Part shown: positions 36,602 to 43,567 of the stretch, piece by piece
How the letters are laid out: each line of letters begins with the position of its first letter
Position numbering within the stretch: position 1 is the stretch's first letter
NCBI RefSeq assembly: GCF_003472385.1
Contig: NZ_QRLV01000011.1
Location: forward strand, 1 to 61,729
DNA length: 61,729 bases
Source: Sutterella sp. AM11-39
GTDB lineage: Bacteria; Pseudomonadota; Gammaproteobacteria; Burkholderiales; Burkholderiaceae_F
Reading direction: 5' to 3'
Position numbers and translations under genes: made by a program
Notes under the pieces: generated by a model
Database searches by the model: none
What the model saw: only the letters and a program-made list of their open reading frames with translations
Told to the model about the DNA's origin: nothing

Positions 36602-38050
36602 ATGGCTGTTCGCAGCACTGTCTGTTCAAATCGTCCGCATGTCGCCGCTCGCTCTCTCAAGGCGGCCTCGACTGACTACAACATCACGCTTCCGGAAGAG
36701 AAGTCGTCAGCCGGATCCACTGAAGCTTTGTTCCGTTCAAGCTCCGTTTCCGTGCCCCAGTCTCCCGAAAGAGCTCTCTTGCGGCGTCTTGAAGCGCCAT
36801 TTCTGGAGTGTCTGCAAGACGCTTCGGTCTGCAGCCGCCGCTCGGTCTTTGTCGTCATCGGTCCCCGCAAATCCGGCATGCACACGTTTTTTGAGCAGGT
36901 TGTTCCCGATGCGCCGTGTGTGAACTTTGCCGATGAAGGTGCAAGAATGGACGCCGAAGACGCACCGCGGACTTTTTTTGCGCGTTACGCGGCTTTGCCG
37001 ATGCTGGTGCTCTATAACGTGCATCTGGTACCCGCCCTCGCGAGATTGATTGTTTCCGAGGCCGGACGCATGCACGAGGGTGCTGATCTGGCCGCCCCCA
37101 AAATTGTCATCATGGGATCCAGCGTACGACTTCCCGAGCTTGAAACCGCTGCCGAACGCAACAGCAACGTTCGAATATTTCGTATGCGCACCCTGTCTCA
37201 GGGTGAAATCACGGGCGGCGGACACGATTTTCTCGAGCGGCTACGCCTTTTGGATTTCCCTTCCGTTGTCTCTTACAACGAAAGCAACCGCGATCTGATT
37301 CTGAGCCAAGCCATGAGAGGCGGTTATCCGTCGGGACGAGACGGCACGCCCGACGAGCGCCACGACTTTTTCCATGATCTCATCCGTGAAATCTGCCGAC
37401 TCGATCTTCCGTCTGTAAGCCCGTTGAAAAATCCCTTGTTGCTTCGCAAGGTTTACCGCATGGTTGGCGCGGTTTCGGGAGAAAGTGTCAATCTCACGCA
37501 CATAGCAGAGGTGCTCGGCATCGGACGCCCCTTTGCCAAGCATTGTCTGGAAACGCTCGAGCGGCTTTGCTTGGTGGACCGCATTGCTGTCTGGCCGGGC
37601 AGCCTTGCCTTTGAGCGCGGCGTACGCAGTCCTAAATATGTCGTAGCCGATTCCGGCTGGCTGTGCGGTCTGCTTGGTTTTTGCAGCACGACGCCTTGCG
37701 TTATTTCAAGCGATCATCCGGAGGATGTCCGCAGGTTGCTTACGACCTGGACTTGGGCTCAATTGGCAACCCTCACGGACAATGCTCGGGATTTGCATCT
37801 GTGGCACTTTGCTTTGCGAACGGGGCTAAGCATCGACCTGATTCTGGAAGACGCCAGAACGGGGTCGCTCACAGCCTTCAAGGTCTCAACCAGGGAAAAC
37901 GTCACGGAAAACGATTTCGGCGCTTTAGTGAAATTCAGAGAACTTGTCAAAGACCGTGAGGTTCAAAACGTTCTTCTTTATTGCGGGCAAAGCTTAAGAC
38001 GCTTTGATTCGATCGGAGTTGCGGTGCCGATGGCGTTTCTGTGGTTGTGA
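36602..38050 (+). CDS. Degenerate AAA_14/DUF4143-family ATPase-like protein
   Basis: A 482-residue protein with the layout of the AAA_14 plus DUF4143 family: an N-terminal P-loop domain, a winged-helix-like middle (SVNLTHIAEVLGIGRPFAKHCLETLERLCLVDRI) and a C-terminal nuclease-like fold. The key motifs are broken. Walker A reads GPRKSGMHT (residues 87-95), where the family has GPRxxGKTT, so the lysine is lost. Walker B reads MLVLYNVH (134-141) instead of a LDE-type core. The C-terminal ExK of the nuclease-like motif reads AFKVS. So it probably binds without hydrolysing, or has another role. It has a poorly conserved N-terminal 60 residues. AGAGG lies before the ATG. Role unknown. Confidence 0.75.
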   Translation: MAVRSTVCSNRPHVAARSLKAASTDYNITLPEEKSSAGSTEALFRSSSVSVPQSPERALLRRLEAPFLECLQDASVCSRRSVFVVIGPRKSGMHTFFEQVVPDAPCVNFADEGARMDAEDAPRTFFARYAALPMLVLYNVHLVPALARLIVSEAGRMHEGADLAAPKIVIMGSSVRLPELETAAERNSNVRIFRMRTLSQGEITGGGHDFLERLRLLDFPSVVSYNESNRDLILSQAMRGGYPSGRDGTPDERHDFFHDLIREICRLDLPSVSPLKNPLLLRKVYRMVGAVSGESVNLTHIAEVLGIGRPFAKHCLETLERLCLVDRIAVWPGSLAFERGVRSPKYVVADSGWLCGLLGFCSTTPCVISSDHPEDVRRLLTTWTWAQLATLTDNARDLHLWHFALRTGLSIDLILEDARTGSLTAFKVSTRENVTENDFGALVKFRELVKDREVQNVLLYCGQSLRRFDSIGVAVPMAFLWL

Positions 38051-38073
38051 CGGATTGCGGGGAGTGTATTGCC

Positions 38074-38092
38074 TGCGGCGTTCGTTGACGCA
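38074..38092. promoter_or_regulatory. Operator-like palindrome TGCGGC-N7-GACGCA
   Basis: One mismatch to the TGCGTC-N7-GACGCA element seen six further times in this window. Its centre is 53 bases before the start of the small basic protein gene. A second palindrome, GAGGTTAACCTC, follows directly at 38096-38107. Confidence 0.5.
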
Positions 38093-38135
38093 CCCGAGGT
38101 TAACCTCATGTTGAACCATCTACTCAGGAATCAAC

Positions 38136-38297
38136 ATGAGCAAAACCAAAAAGAAAACCGTCGTCAAGGTCAAAGTACCTCGTACCCGCAACCTGATTGC
38201 CAAGGCGCTGTGTTCCGGCCGGCAATTTCAGAGTCGTCCCTTCGTTAACAGGAAAAAGATGCCGGCGAAATTCGACTGGCGCAAAGAGATAGGTTAA
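38136..38297 (+). CDS. Small basic protein, 53 residues
   Basis: ATG at 38136 with AGGA seven bases upstream and TAA at 38295. The product has a Lys-rich start (MSKTKKKTVVKVKV), then RTRNLIAKALCSGRQFQSR and a second basic stretch, RKKMPAKFDWRKEIG. The RNxxAKAL pattern and size recall small conserved proteins of the DUF7230-like kind in proteobacteria; this link is weak. The charge suggests nucleic-acid binding. A hairpin terminator follows at 38330, and an operator-like palindrome lies upstream, so it has its own transcription unit. Confidence 0.7.
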   Translation: MSKTKKKTVVKVKVPRTRNLIAKALCSGRQFQSRPFVNRKKMPAKFDWRKEIG

Positions 38298-38329
38298 ACG
38301 ATAAGGCCGTACGTCTGGAAAATCTTTTC

Positions 38330-38360
38330 AAGCCGTTTAGACTTGAACGCGCGGCTTTTT
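38330..38360 (+). terminator. Intrinsic terminator after the small basic protein gene
   Basis: AAGCCG at 38330-38335 pairs with CGGCTT at 38352-38357 and runs into T5 (38356-38360). Confidence 0.6.
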
Positions 38361-38375
38361 AACTAGGTCTCGGCC

Positions 38376-39137
38376 ATGATTGTCCAATACGCTTCAGATC
38401 TGCACCTCGACTACGGACAGAATTACGAATACGTCCTCAACAAAGGCTTTGAGGAGGAAGGCAACGTGCTCATTCTTGCCGGAGACGTTGCAAATCTAGT
38501 GGCGCTGCGTACCTATCGCCTCTTCTGGGACCTGTGTTCCTCAAACTTTGAAAAAACGATCTTCGTACCGGGCAATCACGATTACTACGGCGAATGGGAC
38601 AAGGTCGAAGACCTGATTGAACCGATCAAGATTTCGATCCGTCCCAATGTGACGTGCTGCAACAATGAAGTCGTGCGTGTGGGCGACACTGACTTCATCT
38701 GCTCGACTCTCTGGTCGAACATCATTCCCGAACAGGCTGCCGCGGTCAATTCCACACTGCTTGATTTCAGTGAAATCACGTTTGACGGCAAGAGAATCAC
38801 GGTCGACGACTACGTCGCCATGCACAAGGAGGCCGTTGCATTCCTTCAGGAAGCCGTAGCAGGGTCCGATGCCAAGCACATCGTCGTCGTAACGCACCAC
38901 GTGCCGAGCTTTACGCTTTGCCGAGAAGATCACAAGAATTCGCCCATTGCTTCCGGTTTTGTCACCGAACTGGGCAACTGGATTGCAGACTCACGCATCG
39001 ACTACTGGGTCTACGGCCACTCACACACGTCGATTGAAGGCAGCATCGGTAAGACAAAGTTCGTCTCCAACCAATTGGGCTATCTGGCTCTGAACGAAGG
39101 CGAAGACTATTCGCCTTGCAAGACGTTCTTGATCTAG
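38376..39137 (+). CDS. Calcineurin-like metallophosphoesterase
   Basis: Cytoplasmic two-metal phosphoesterase of 253 residues. All five family motifs are in place: DLH (Asp8, His10), GDVAN (Asp37), GNHDY (66-70), THHVP (about 176) and GHSH (about 220). No signal peptide. The substrate could be a nucleotide, a phosphodiester or a phosphoprotein; the sequence does not say. The gene at 39156 follows after 18 bases on the same strand. Confidence 0.9.
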   Translation: MIVQYASDLHLDYGQNYEYVLNKGFEEEGNVLILAGDVANLVALRTYRLFWDLCSSNFEKTIFVPGNHDYYGEWDKVEDLIEPIKISIRPNVTCCNNEVVRVGDTDFICSTLWSNIIPEQAAAVNSTLLDFSEITFDGKRITVDDYVAMHKEAVAFLQEAVAGSDAKHIVVVTHHVPSFTLCREDHKNSPIASGFVTELGNWIADSRIDYWVYGHSHTSIEGSIGKTKFVSNQLGYLALNEGEDYSPCKTFLI

Positions 39138-39155
39138 TCGGTTTTCCATCTTTCA

Positions 39156-39593
39156 ATGATCGAGTCGATAACCTCGTTTCTAGCCGGCGACGGCGGCCTT
39201 TGGGCTCTTTGCGTGTCCGCCTTTTTGTCGTCAACTGTCTTACCCGGAAGCTCGGAAGCGCTTCTGGCAGCGGCTCTCGCATCCGCCCCGCAAACCGATC
39301 GCGCCCTTTTGCTTGTTGCCGCGGCAAGCCTCTTTAATACGCTCGGCAGCATGACCAGCTGGGCGATCGGCCGCTATGTTCCCCATCGCGTGCCGGCAAA
39401 CGACGCCGTCGATCGTCTGCGCCGTTGGGGTGCCCCGGGACTGGCGCTGGCCTGGGTACCCGTCATCGGAGATGTGCTGCCGCTCGCCGCCGGGTGGCTA
39501 CGCATCGGTTTCTGGCCGGCTCTTCTTTGGACAGCAGCAGGCAAGACCGCTCGTTATTCGGTCATGGCCTTGGCACTTCTGGGAGTTTTCTAA
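39156..39593 (+). CDS. YqaA-family (DedA/VTT-like) membrane protein
   Basis: Small inner-membrane protein of 145 residues with about four hydrophobic segments. The early segment FLSSTVLPGSSEALLAA and the later GRYVP...WGAPGLALAWVPVIGDVLPLAAGWLRIGF match the YqaA branch of the DedA/VTT superfamily, members of which are linked to lipid flipping and membrane homeostasis. A role in lipid transport is inferred from the superfamily. Its stop lies six bases from the end of the convergent UPF0158 gene, with no terminator visible between them. Confidence 0.85.
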   Translation: MIESITSFLAGDGGLWALCVSAFLSSTVLPGSSEALLAAALASAPQTDRALLLVAAASLFNTLGSMTSWAIGRYVPHRVPANDAVDRLRRWGAPGLALAWVPVIGDVLPLAAGWLRIGFWPALLWTAAGKTARYSVMALALLGVF

Positions 39594-39599
39594 CCGGCT

Positions 39600-40073
39600 C
39601 TATCTTTGCAGCGCCGCTATCCTCTGCGCTTCTTCGGAAAGCGGCCGATCATCCACATAATCGATGTCGTTGTCCTTGAGCCATTGTTTAAGTGCCTCCA
39701 GTACGGTGAGTTCTTCGTAGGCGTACCACTCATGAAGCTTTCCGCATTCATCAAGAAAATCTTTGAATCGTCGGAAGGCGCCGCGGCGAGAGAAGATTGC
39801 GACGACGCGTTCACACTGCTCTTCAGACAAGAACTCTCGGGCGAACCGCAGAGCCATGCGATGGCCTAAACGCAATTCGGAGGCATCCGGAAAAGCGATC
39901 CAGGAACCTTCTTTCATTGCGTCGTATGCGGCGTCGATTTCCTCGGTGTCGGCAAACATAGAGTTCGGCACATAGACGATGCCGTCGGCATCGGTTCGCA
40001 CAAACGCTTCGGCATCCGACTCCCAAGGTGCCAGCATGGAAAAAACGGCTTCGAATTCGCGCAAGGAAATCAC
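39600..40073 (-). CDS. UPF0158-like protein
   Basis: A 157-residue soluble protein. The C-terminal half has the family pattern RRGAFRRFKDFLDECGKLHEWYAYEELTVLEALKQWL in short form; only conserved residues (F, R, GA, RFKD, WY, E, WL) are used for the call. The start is GTG at 40073, supported by an AAAGGAG ribosome site eight bases upstream. Function in the family is not known. Confidence 0.8.
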   Translation of the reverse strand: MISLREFEAVFSMLAPWESDAEAFVRTDADGIVYVPNSMFADTEEIDAAYDAMKEGSWIAFPDASELRLGHRMALRFAREFLSEEQCERVVAIFSRRGAFRRFKDFLDECGKLHEWYAYEELTVLEALKQWLKDNDIDYVDDRPLSEEAQRIAALQR

Positions 40074-40260
40074 GATCAGTCTCCTTTCCGATTCCTGATG
40101 TTCAACGATACCGTAATTGGCACAAAACCGTTAGGCACAAATTCGCATAAAACTTTAACTACGAAAACGCCGGAGTCCCGGACATTCAGAGAAGCAAAAA
40201 TAACAACGTGAAACGTTTTTGCTAAGTTCGATTTCGCAATCCGAACAACTCAGAAGGAGC

Positions 40261-40530
40261 TCACTTGTCGGCTTTCTTTTCGTCCTTTTGCTTTTTGTCG
40301 CCCTTAGCCTTGCCCTTTTCATCGTCGGAGAAACCGTCGCGGAAAGCGTGACCGACTTCCCGTGTGGCGTCGCGAGAGGCATGACCGATTTCACGGGTCA
40401 CGTCGCGCGTGGTGTGACCGATGGTTCGGCCGACTTCCTTAATGGAATCAAAGAACGAGTCAGCAGCCGAAACCGTGGGAATGGAAAGCATCAAAGCGAT
40501 GGCGGAAGCAACAGCGGCAAGTTTGTTCAT
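40261..40530 (-). CDS. Small exported protein with 11-residue amphipathic repeats
   Basis: An 89-residue protein with a clear signal peptide (MNKLAAVASAIALMLSIPTVSAA) fixing the ATG at 40530. The mature chain has near-perfect 11-residue repeats IGHTTRDVTRE / IGHASRDATRE / VGHAFRDG, typical for amphipathic helices that lie on membranes or form rods. It ends in about 25 Lys/Asp/Glu-rich residues. No enzyme motif. A periplasmic role in the envelope is likely. The divergent spacer to the gene at 40812 contains an operator-like palindrome. Confidence 0.75.
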   Translation of the reverse strand: MNKLAAVASAIALMLSIPTVSAADSFFDSIKEVGRTIGHTTRDVTREIGHASRDATREVGHAFRDGFSDDEKGKAKGDKKQKDEKKADK

Positions 40531-40653
40531 GTATGAGACCAATTCGGTTCGTTGGTGGTGGGTGCTCGCAATTATGCCATTGCACCTGACACTCAATGAC
40601 CGCAAGCTTCTGACGATCGTCTCGAACGACTTCCAAAAGCGATTGTTTTTGCA

Positions 40654-40672
40654 TGCGACGGAAATTGACGCA
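40654..40672. promoter_or_regulatory. Operator-like palindrome TGCGAC-N7-GACGCA
   Basis: Lies in the 281-base divergent spacer, 133 bases from the 40530 start and 149 bases from the 40812 start. One mismatch to the shared element. Confidence 0.5.
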
Positions 40673-40811
40673 CGTAGCTTTAATGTTTCAGTGTCGCAGC
40701 AAGAAAGCTTTGAAAAACAAAGCAACACGCTCGAATTAAGAACACGAACCGGCGCCGCGACCTTAGCGAACTACTGAGAAAAACAACCGACAACCTTTAC
40801 CGAGGACGACA

Positions 40812-41207
40812 ATGTTTGCGTACAAACTGACAATAAAGACTCGAAAGAGTCGCAAGGCCAAACTTGAGAAGTTCATCGCCGCTCTTGAATCAAGCGATCT
40901 TACGAAAATCGAGCAAGACCATATTCGAAAGCAGATTGCCGCAAAAGTGCGAGACTTCTATGCGCTTGCCAAGAAGTACGAATGCCTTCCGATCACCGTT
41001 AAGCAAACATTCGAAAATGAAAAGGTCAGCATTCGGATTAAGCTCATCCATGCCGGCACATTGGATGCTCTGGGCGAGCACCTCATCCGTATGTTCGATA
41101 CAAAATACTATTCGCCGGTTCAAATGACGGTCACGTTTCCGAATCCCAACGGTGACGACCTGTCAGCGGCGATTGAAATTGCCAACTGCGCAAAACGCAA
41201 AACATAG
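40812..41207 (+). CDS. Hypothetical protein
   Basis: A 131-residue soluble protein, not recognised. The N-terminal half is Lys-rich and helical (TRKSRKAKLEKFIAAL); the C-terminal half looks alpha/beta (KVSIRIKLIH, SPVQMTVTF). GAGG lies six bases before the ATG, and a hairpin terminator follows, so it appears to be a real single-gene unit. Confidence 0.65.
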   Translation: MFAYKLTIKTRKSRKAKLEKFIAALESSDLTKIEQDHIRKQIAAKVRDFYALAKKYECLPITVKQTFENEKVSIRIKLIHAGTLDALGEHLIRMFDTKYYSPVQMTVTFPNPNGDDLSAAIEIANCAKRKT

Positions 41208-41244
41208 ATTCGATAAGTAACGATTATCCATTCACTTAGCCAGC

Positions 41245-41294
41245 CTGCCGCCGTTAGAGATTTCCTCCTTTTGCTCTTTCGGCGGCAGTTTTTT
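41245..41294 (+). terminator. Intrinsic terminator
   Basis: CTGCCGCC at 41245-41252 pairs perfectly with GGCGGCAG at 41281-41288 across a 28-base loop, followed by six T. It ends the gene at 40812. Confidence 0.7.
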
Positions 41295-41528
41295 CCTTCA
41301 ATCCGCCCCATCCCTTGTTCCTCCTGTCTCTGCGAGTTTCAGCCGCGGGCTGCCAACTCACCCCGACACAATCCCCAATATTTTCACTTCGCTTTCGTCA
41401 AAATATTTCCTTGAGCCCAAACCAATGATCTCGTCTTCAATTTTCGGCAGTAAGCCCCGAATATCTTGAGATATCCTAGATAGAATCTCCTAATTTAAAA
41501 ATTTCGAATGTTTATCATCAATTATTCA

Positions 41529-41558
41529 TTGACAATTGCGAATAAAGACTGTTAGACT
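41529..41558 (+). promoter_or_regulatory. Probable sigma-70 promoter of the H-NS-like gene
   Basis: TTGACA at 41529-41534 (perfect -35), 18-base spacer, TAGACT at 41553-41558 (4/6 match to -10). The upstream 100 bases are strongly AT-rich with runs such as AATTTAAAAATTT, the sort of DNA H-NS proteins bind, so autoregulation is possible. Bases 41295-41520 hold nothing else that I can support. Confidence 0.6.
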
Positions 41559-41584
41559 CACCGCATCTAAGTAGGAGGATAAAA

Positions 41585-41920
41585 ATGTCTGATAATTTCA
41601 AGGAACTTTACGCTAACTTGCAGCGTCAGCAGGAAGAACTCAAGAAGCAGGCTCAGGAAGCCAGAGCTGAAGCCATCGCTTACGTTCAGGAAATCATCAC
41701 CGATTTCCAACTCAAAGCTTCCGACTTCACGTTTGCCGAAGAACCTGTTGCCGCCACCAAGAAGTCCCGCGGCAAGTCCCCGATCAAGTATCGCCTTCCC
41801 AACGGCGTCGAATGGACCGGCAAGGGCAACATGAAGCGCGAAGTTCGCGCCTTCCTCGAAGCCAACAATATGAAGCGTGAAGACCTTGAACAGTTCCTGA
41901 CTGAACAGTTCAAGAAGTAA
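41585..41920 (+). CDS. H-NS-family nucleoid-associated protein
   Basis: A 111-residue DNA-binding protein. Residues 1-45 form a Gln/Glu/Ala-rich coiled coil for oligomerisation; a Lys/Ser linker follows; residues 64-92 hold the H-NS C-terminal motif in the form KYRLPNGVEWTGKG (where classical betaproteobacterial members have KYRDP...TWTGRG). The final 20 residues are an extra acidic helix. AGGAGG lies five bases before the ATG. Such proteins silence AT-rich, horizontally acquired DNA, which fits its place in an accessory region. Confidence 0.85.
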   Translation: MSDNFKELYANLQRQQEELKKQAQEARAEAIAYVQEIITDFQLKASDFTFAEEPVAATKKSRGKSPIKYRLPNGVEWTGKGNMKREVRAFLEANNMKREDLEQFLTEQFKK

Positions 41921-41942
41921 TCCGAAGCCGTTCGGATTCGAA

Positions 41943-41975
41943 AAGCCTCCCAGGACAACCTCGGAGGCTTTTTTT
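41943..41975 (+). terminator. Intrinsic terminator of the H-NS-like gene
   Basis: AAGCCTCC at 41943-41950 and GGAGGCTT at 41963-41970, followed by T to 41975. Confidence 0.85.
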
Positions 41976-42041
41976 GCGATCAATTCCGGTCGAAATCCTA
42001 ACTTTCAACCGATCGGCCTTTCGGCCATTTTCGTACACACG

Positions 42042-42071
42042 AAAAAACCGCCAGCTGTCTTTGGCCGGCGG
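42042..42071 (-). terminator. Intrinsic terminator of the minus-strand repeat-protein gene
   Basis: Read on the minus strand, CCGCC (42071-42067) pairs with GGCGG (42052-42048), followed by six T (42047-42042). Confidence 0.75.
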
Positions 42072-42097
42072 CGTGGATCATTTGATTGGATCAGGTG

Positions 42098-43345
42098 TTA
42101 TTCAAGACAGCTGATCGTTTCGAGAATGTATGGGTCCTTCGAGTCGCCGTAAGTCTGCCGAAGCAGACGTGAAATGCGGCTGCTCGCGCAGCCAAAACCG
42201 AAGGACTCGCTCAAAAGACCGGGGTCAGCCTTGATGATATTGAGGATTTCCTTATCGGAAAGGTCCGCAAGAACGTCTTCGTTGGCGAGCAACGCCTGGC
42301 GCACATCGTATGTGCTGTCAGCACAAAGCGCCTTGACGGCGTCCGTCGGCAGCGCATCCCGTCGCGCCACTTCGCTTCGTACCGCGCGAGCCGGGTGGTA
42401 GGCCATGCGAACCACAAACGGTTCCGTATCGCCGTTGATCGGAAGGTCGCGAGCGACCCCCTCAAGACCGTCTACGGGAATCATGAGTTTTGGCGTTGAG
42501 CCGGCCGCGCGCAGGTCGCCCTCGACTTCCTCAAGAAACACCAAGGCATAAACATAGTCTTGCGGTCGTCCATAGAGATCCAGTCCGAACTCCGAGGCGC
42601 TGCGTCTGCGGCGGGTAAACGGATGACGGCGTTTCGGAACCTCATCGGAAAATTTTTCCAGCCGGTCCTGCAGAATTCGCGCCTCCTGGCGCACACTCAG
42701 ATCGGGATGTTCATAGAAGTGCTCGATAAGCTTTCGAGCTTTTTCGGCAAGCGCTTGATATTGCTCGTCAAACGCCACAGAGCGCTCAAACTCTTCGACG
42801 GTAGCCGCTTCGCTCTTCTGACGCAGCGGATTGTGGTAGGCATTGTTCGCAGCCTGCGTCATCGACTCCATCGTGTTTTCAATGAGTTGTCCGTCTTCGC
42901 TGGCGAAGGCCACGGCCTGATCGAAACTCATCAGACCGACGGCCTGAGCATTGAGCGAGAGATTGTTTTTGACGTCGTGCGAAGCGTCGTCTGCAAGAAG
43001 CGTGACGGACTCGGCCGTCAGATTCGGCTCCGTAGCCGCAGCCGTGCGCAGTCGTGCGTCCGGGTGACGGGCAAGCAGATTCATAAAGGCGGCCCGGCGC
43101 ATCGCCTCTTCCGGCATTGCCGCATCCATGCCGCCCCAGCGAACCAGGTCGGCCACAAACTCTGTGGAAACCGCCACCGTGATGATTTCATCCCACTCGT
43201 CCGAACCCGTCATGCGCTTGCCGCTGATCAGACCGATGCCGCTGGGAGCACGCTTGATCAGTTCCCGGAATTCGGGCAGTTGAGGCTGCAGGATCGGCGG
43301 CACACACTGATGGTTGTCGTTAACCGTTGATGGGGTATGGGTCAT
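42098..43345 (-). CDS. Leucine-rich-variant/HEAT-like repeat protein
   Basis: A 415-residue soluble helical-repeat protein. It contains units of the LRV kind, such as HPDARLRTAAATEPNLT, HDVKNNLSLNAQAVG and YDVRQALLANEDVLADLS, where a DVRxxLAxN core repeats about every 24 residues. Such solenoids bind proteins or nucleic acids. The ATG at 43345 has GAGAGGA upstream. It is divergent from a related gene at 43568, with which it shares the order of a family-specific N-terminal region (EWDEI / WQHLPIY) and repeats, so the two look like an old duplicate pair. No enzymatic motif. Function unknown. Confidence 0.7.
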   Translation of the reverse strand: MTHTPSTVNDNHQCVPPILQPQLPEFRELIKRAPSGIGLISGKRMTGSDEWDEIITVAVSTEFVADLVRWGGMDAAMPEEAMRRAAFMNLLARHPDARLRTAAATEPNLTAESVTLLADDASHDVKNNLSLNAQAVGLMSFDQAVAFASEDGQLIENTMESMTQAANNAYHNPLRQKSEAATVEEFERSVAFDEQYQALAEKARKLIEHFYEHPDLSVRQEARILQDRLEKFSDEVPKRRHPFTRRRRSASEFGLDLYGRPQDYVYALVFLEEVEGDLRAAGSTPKLMIPVDGLEGVARDLPINGDTEPFVVRMAYHPARAVRSEVARRDALPTDAVKALCADSTYDVRQALLANEDVLADLSDKEILNIIKADPGLLSESFGFGCASSRISRLLRQTYGDSKDPYILETISCLE

Positions 43346-43379
43346 TTTCAAATTTCCTCTCGAAAACCTTTTTTGCCAA

Positions 43380-43396
43380 TGACAAATTTATTGTCA
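43380..43396. promoter_or_regulatory. Palindrome TGACAA-N5-TTGTCA
   Basis: A perfect 6-5-6 inverted repeat 35 bases upstream of the minus-strand repeat-protein gene. On the minus strand it includes a perfect TTGACA -35 element, so a factor bound here would control that promoter. Confidence 0.45.
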
Positions 43397-43415
43397 ACCG
43401 CATGGTAACGGAGGA

Positions 43416-43434
43416 TGCGTCATTTTGCGACTCA
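43416..43434. promoter_or_regulatory. Operator-like palindrome TGCGTC-N7-GACTCA
   Basis: One mismatch to the shared TGCGTC-N7-GACGCA element, in the 222-base divergent spacer of the two repeat-protein genes. Confidence 0.5.
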
Positions 43435-43567
43435 CCCGCAAAATAGCTTTACAACTCGGGCAATTTCGGCGGATCTCTCTTTCGATAACAGGTGTCTTGC
43501 AAGCGTCAATCAGTGTCGCACCGACTGTCAGAATGATCGTATCTCCAATGTCTTTCAAGGAGTCGAA

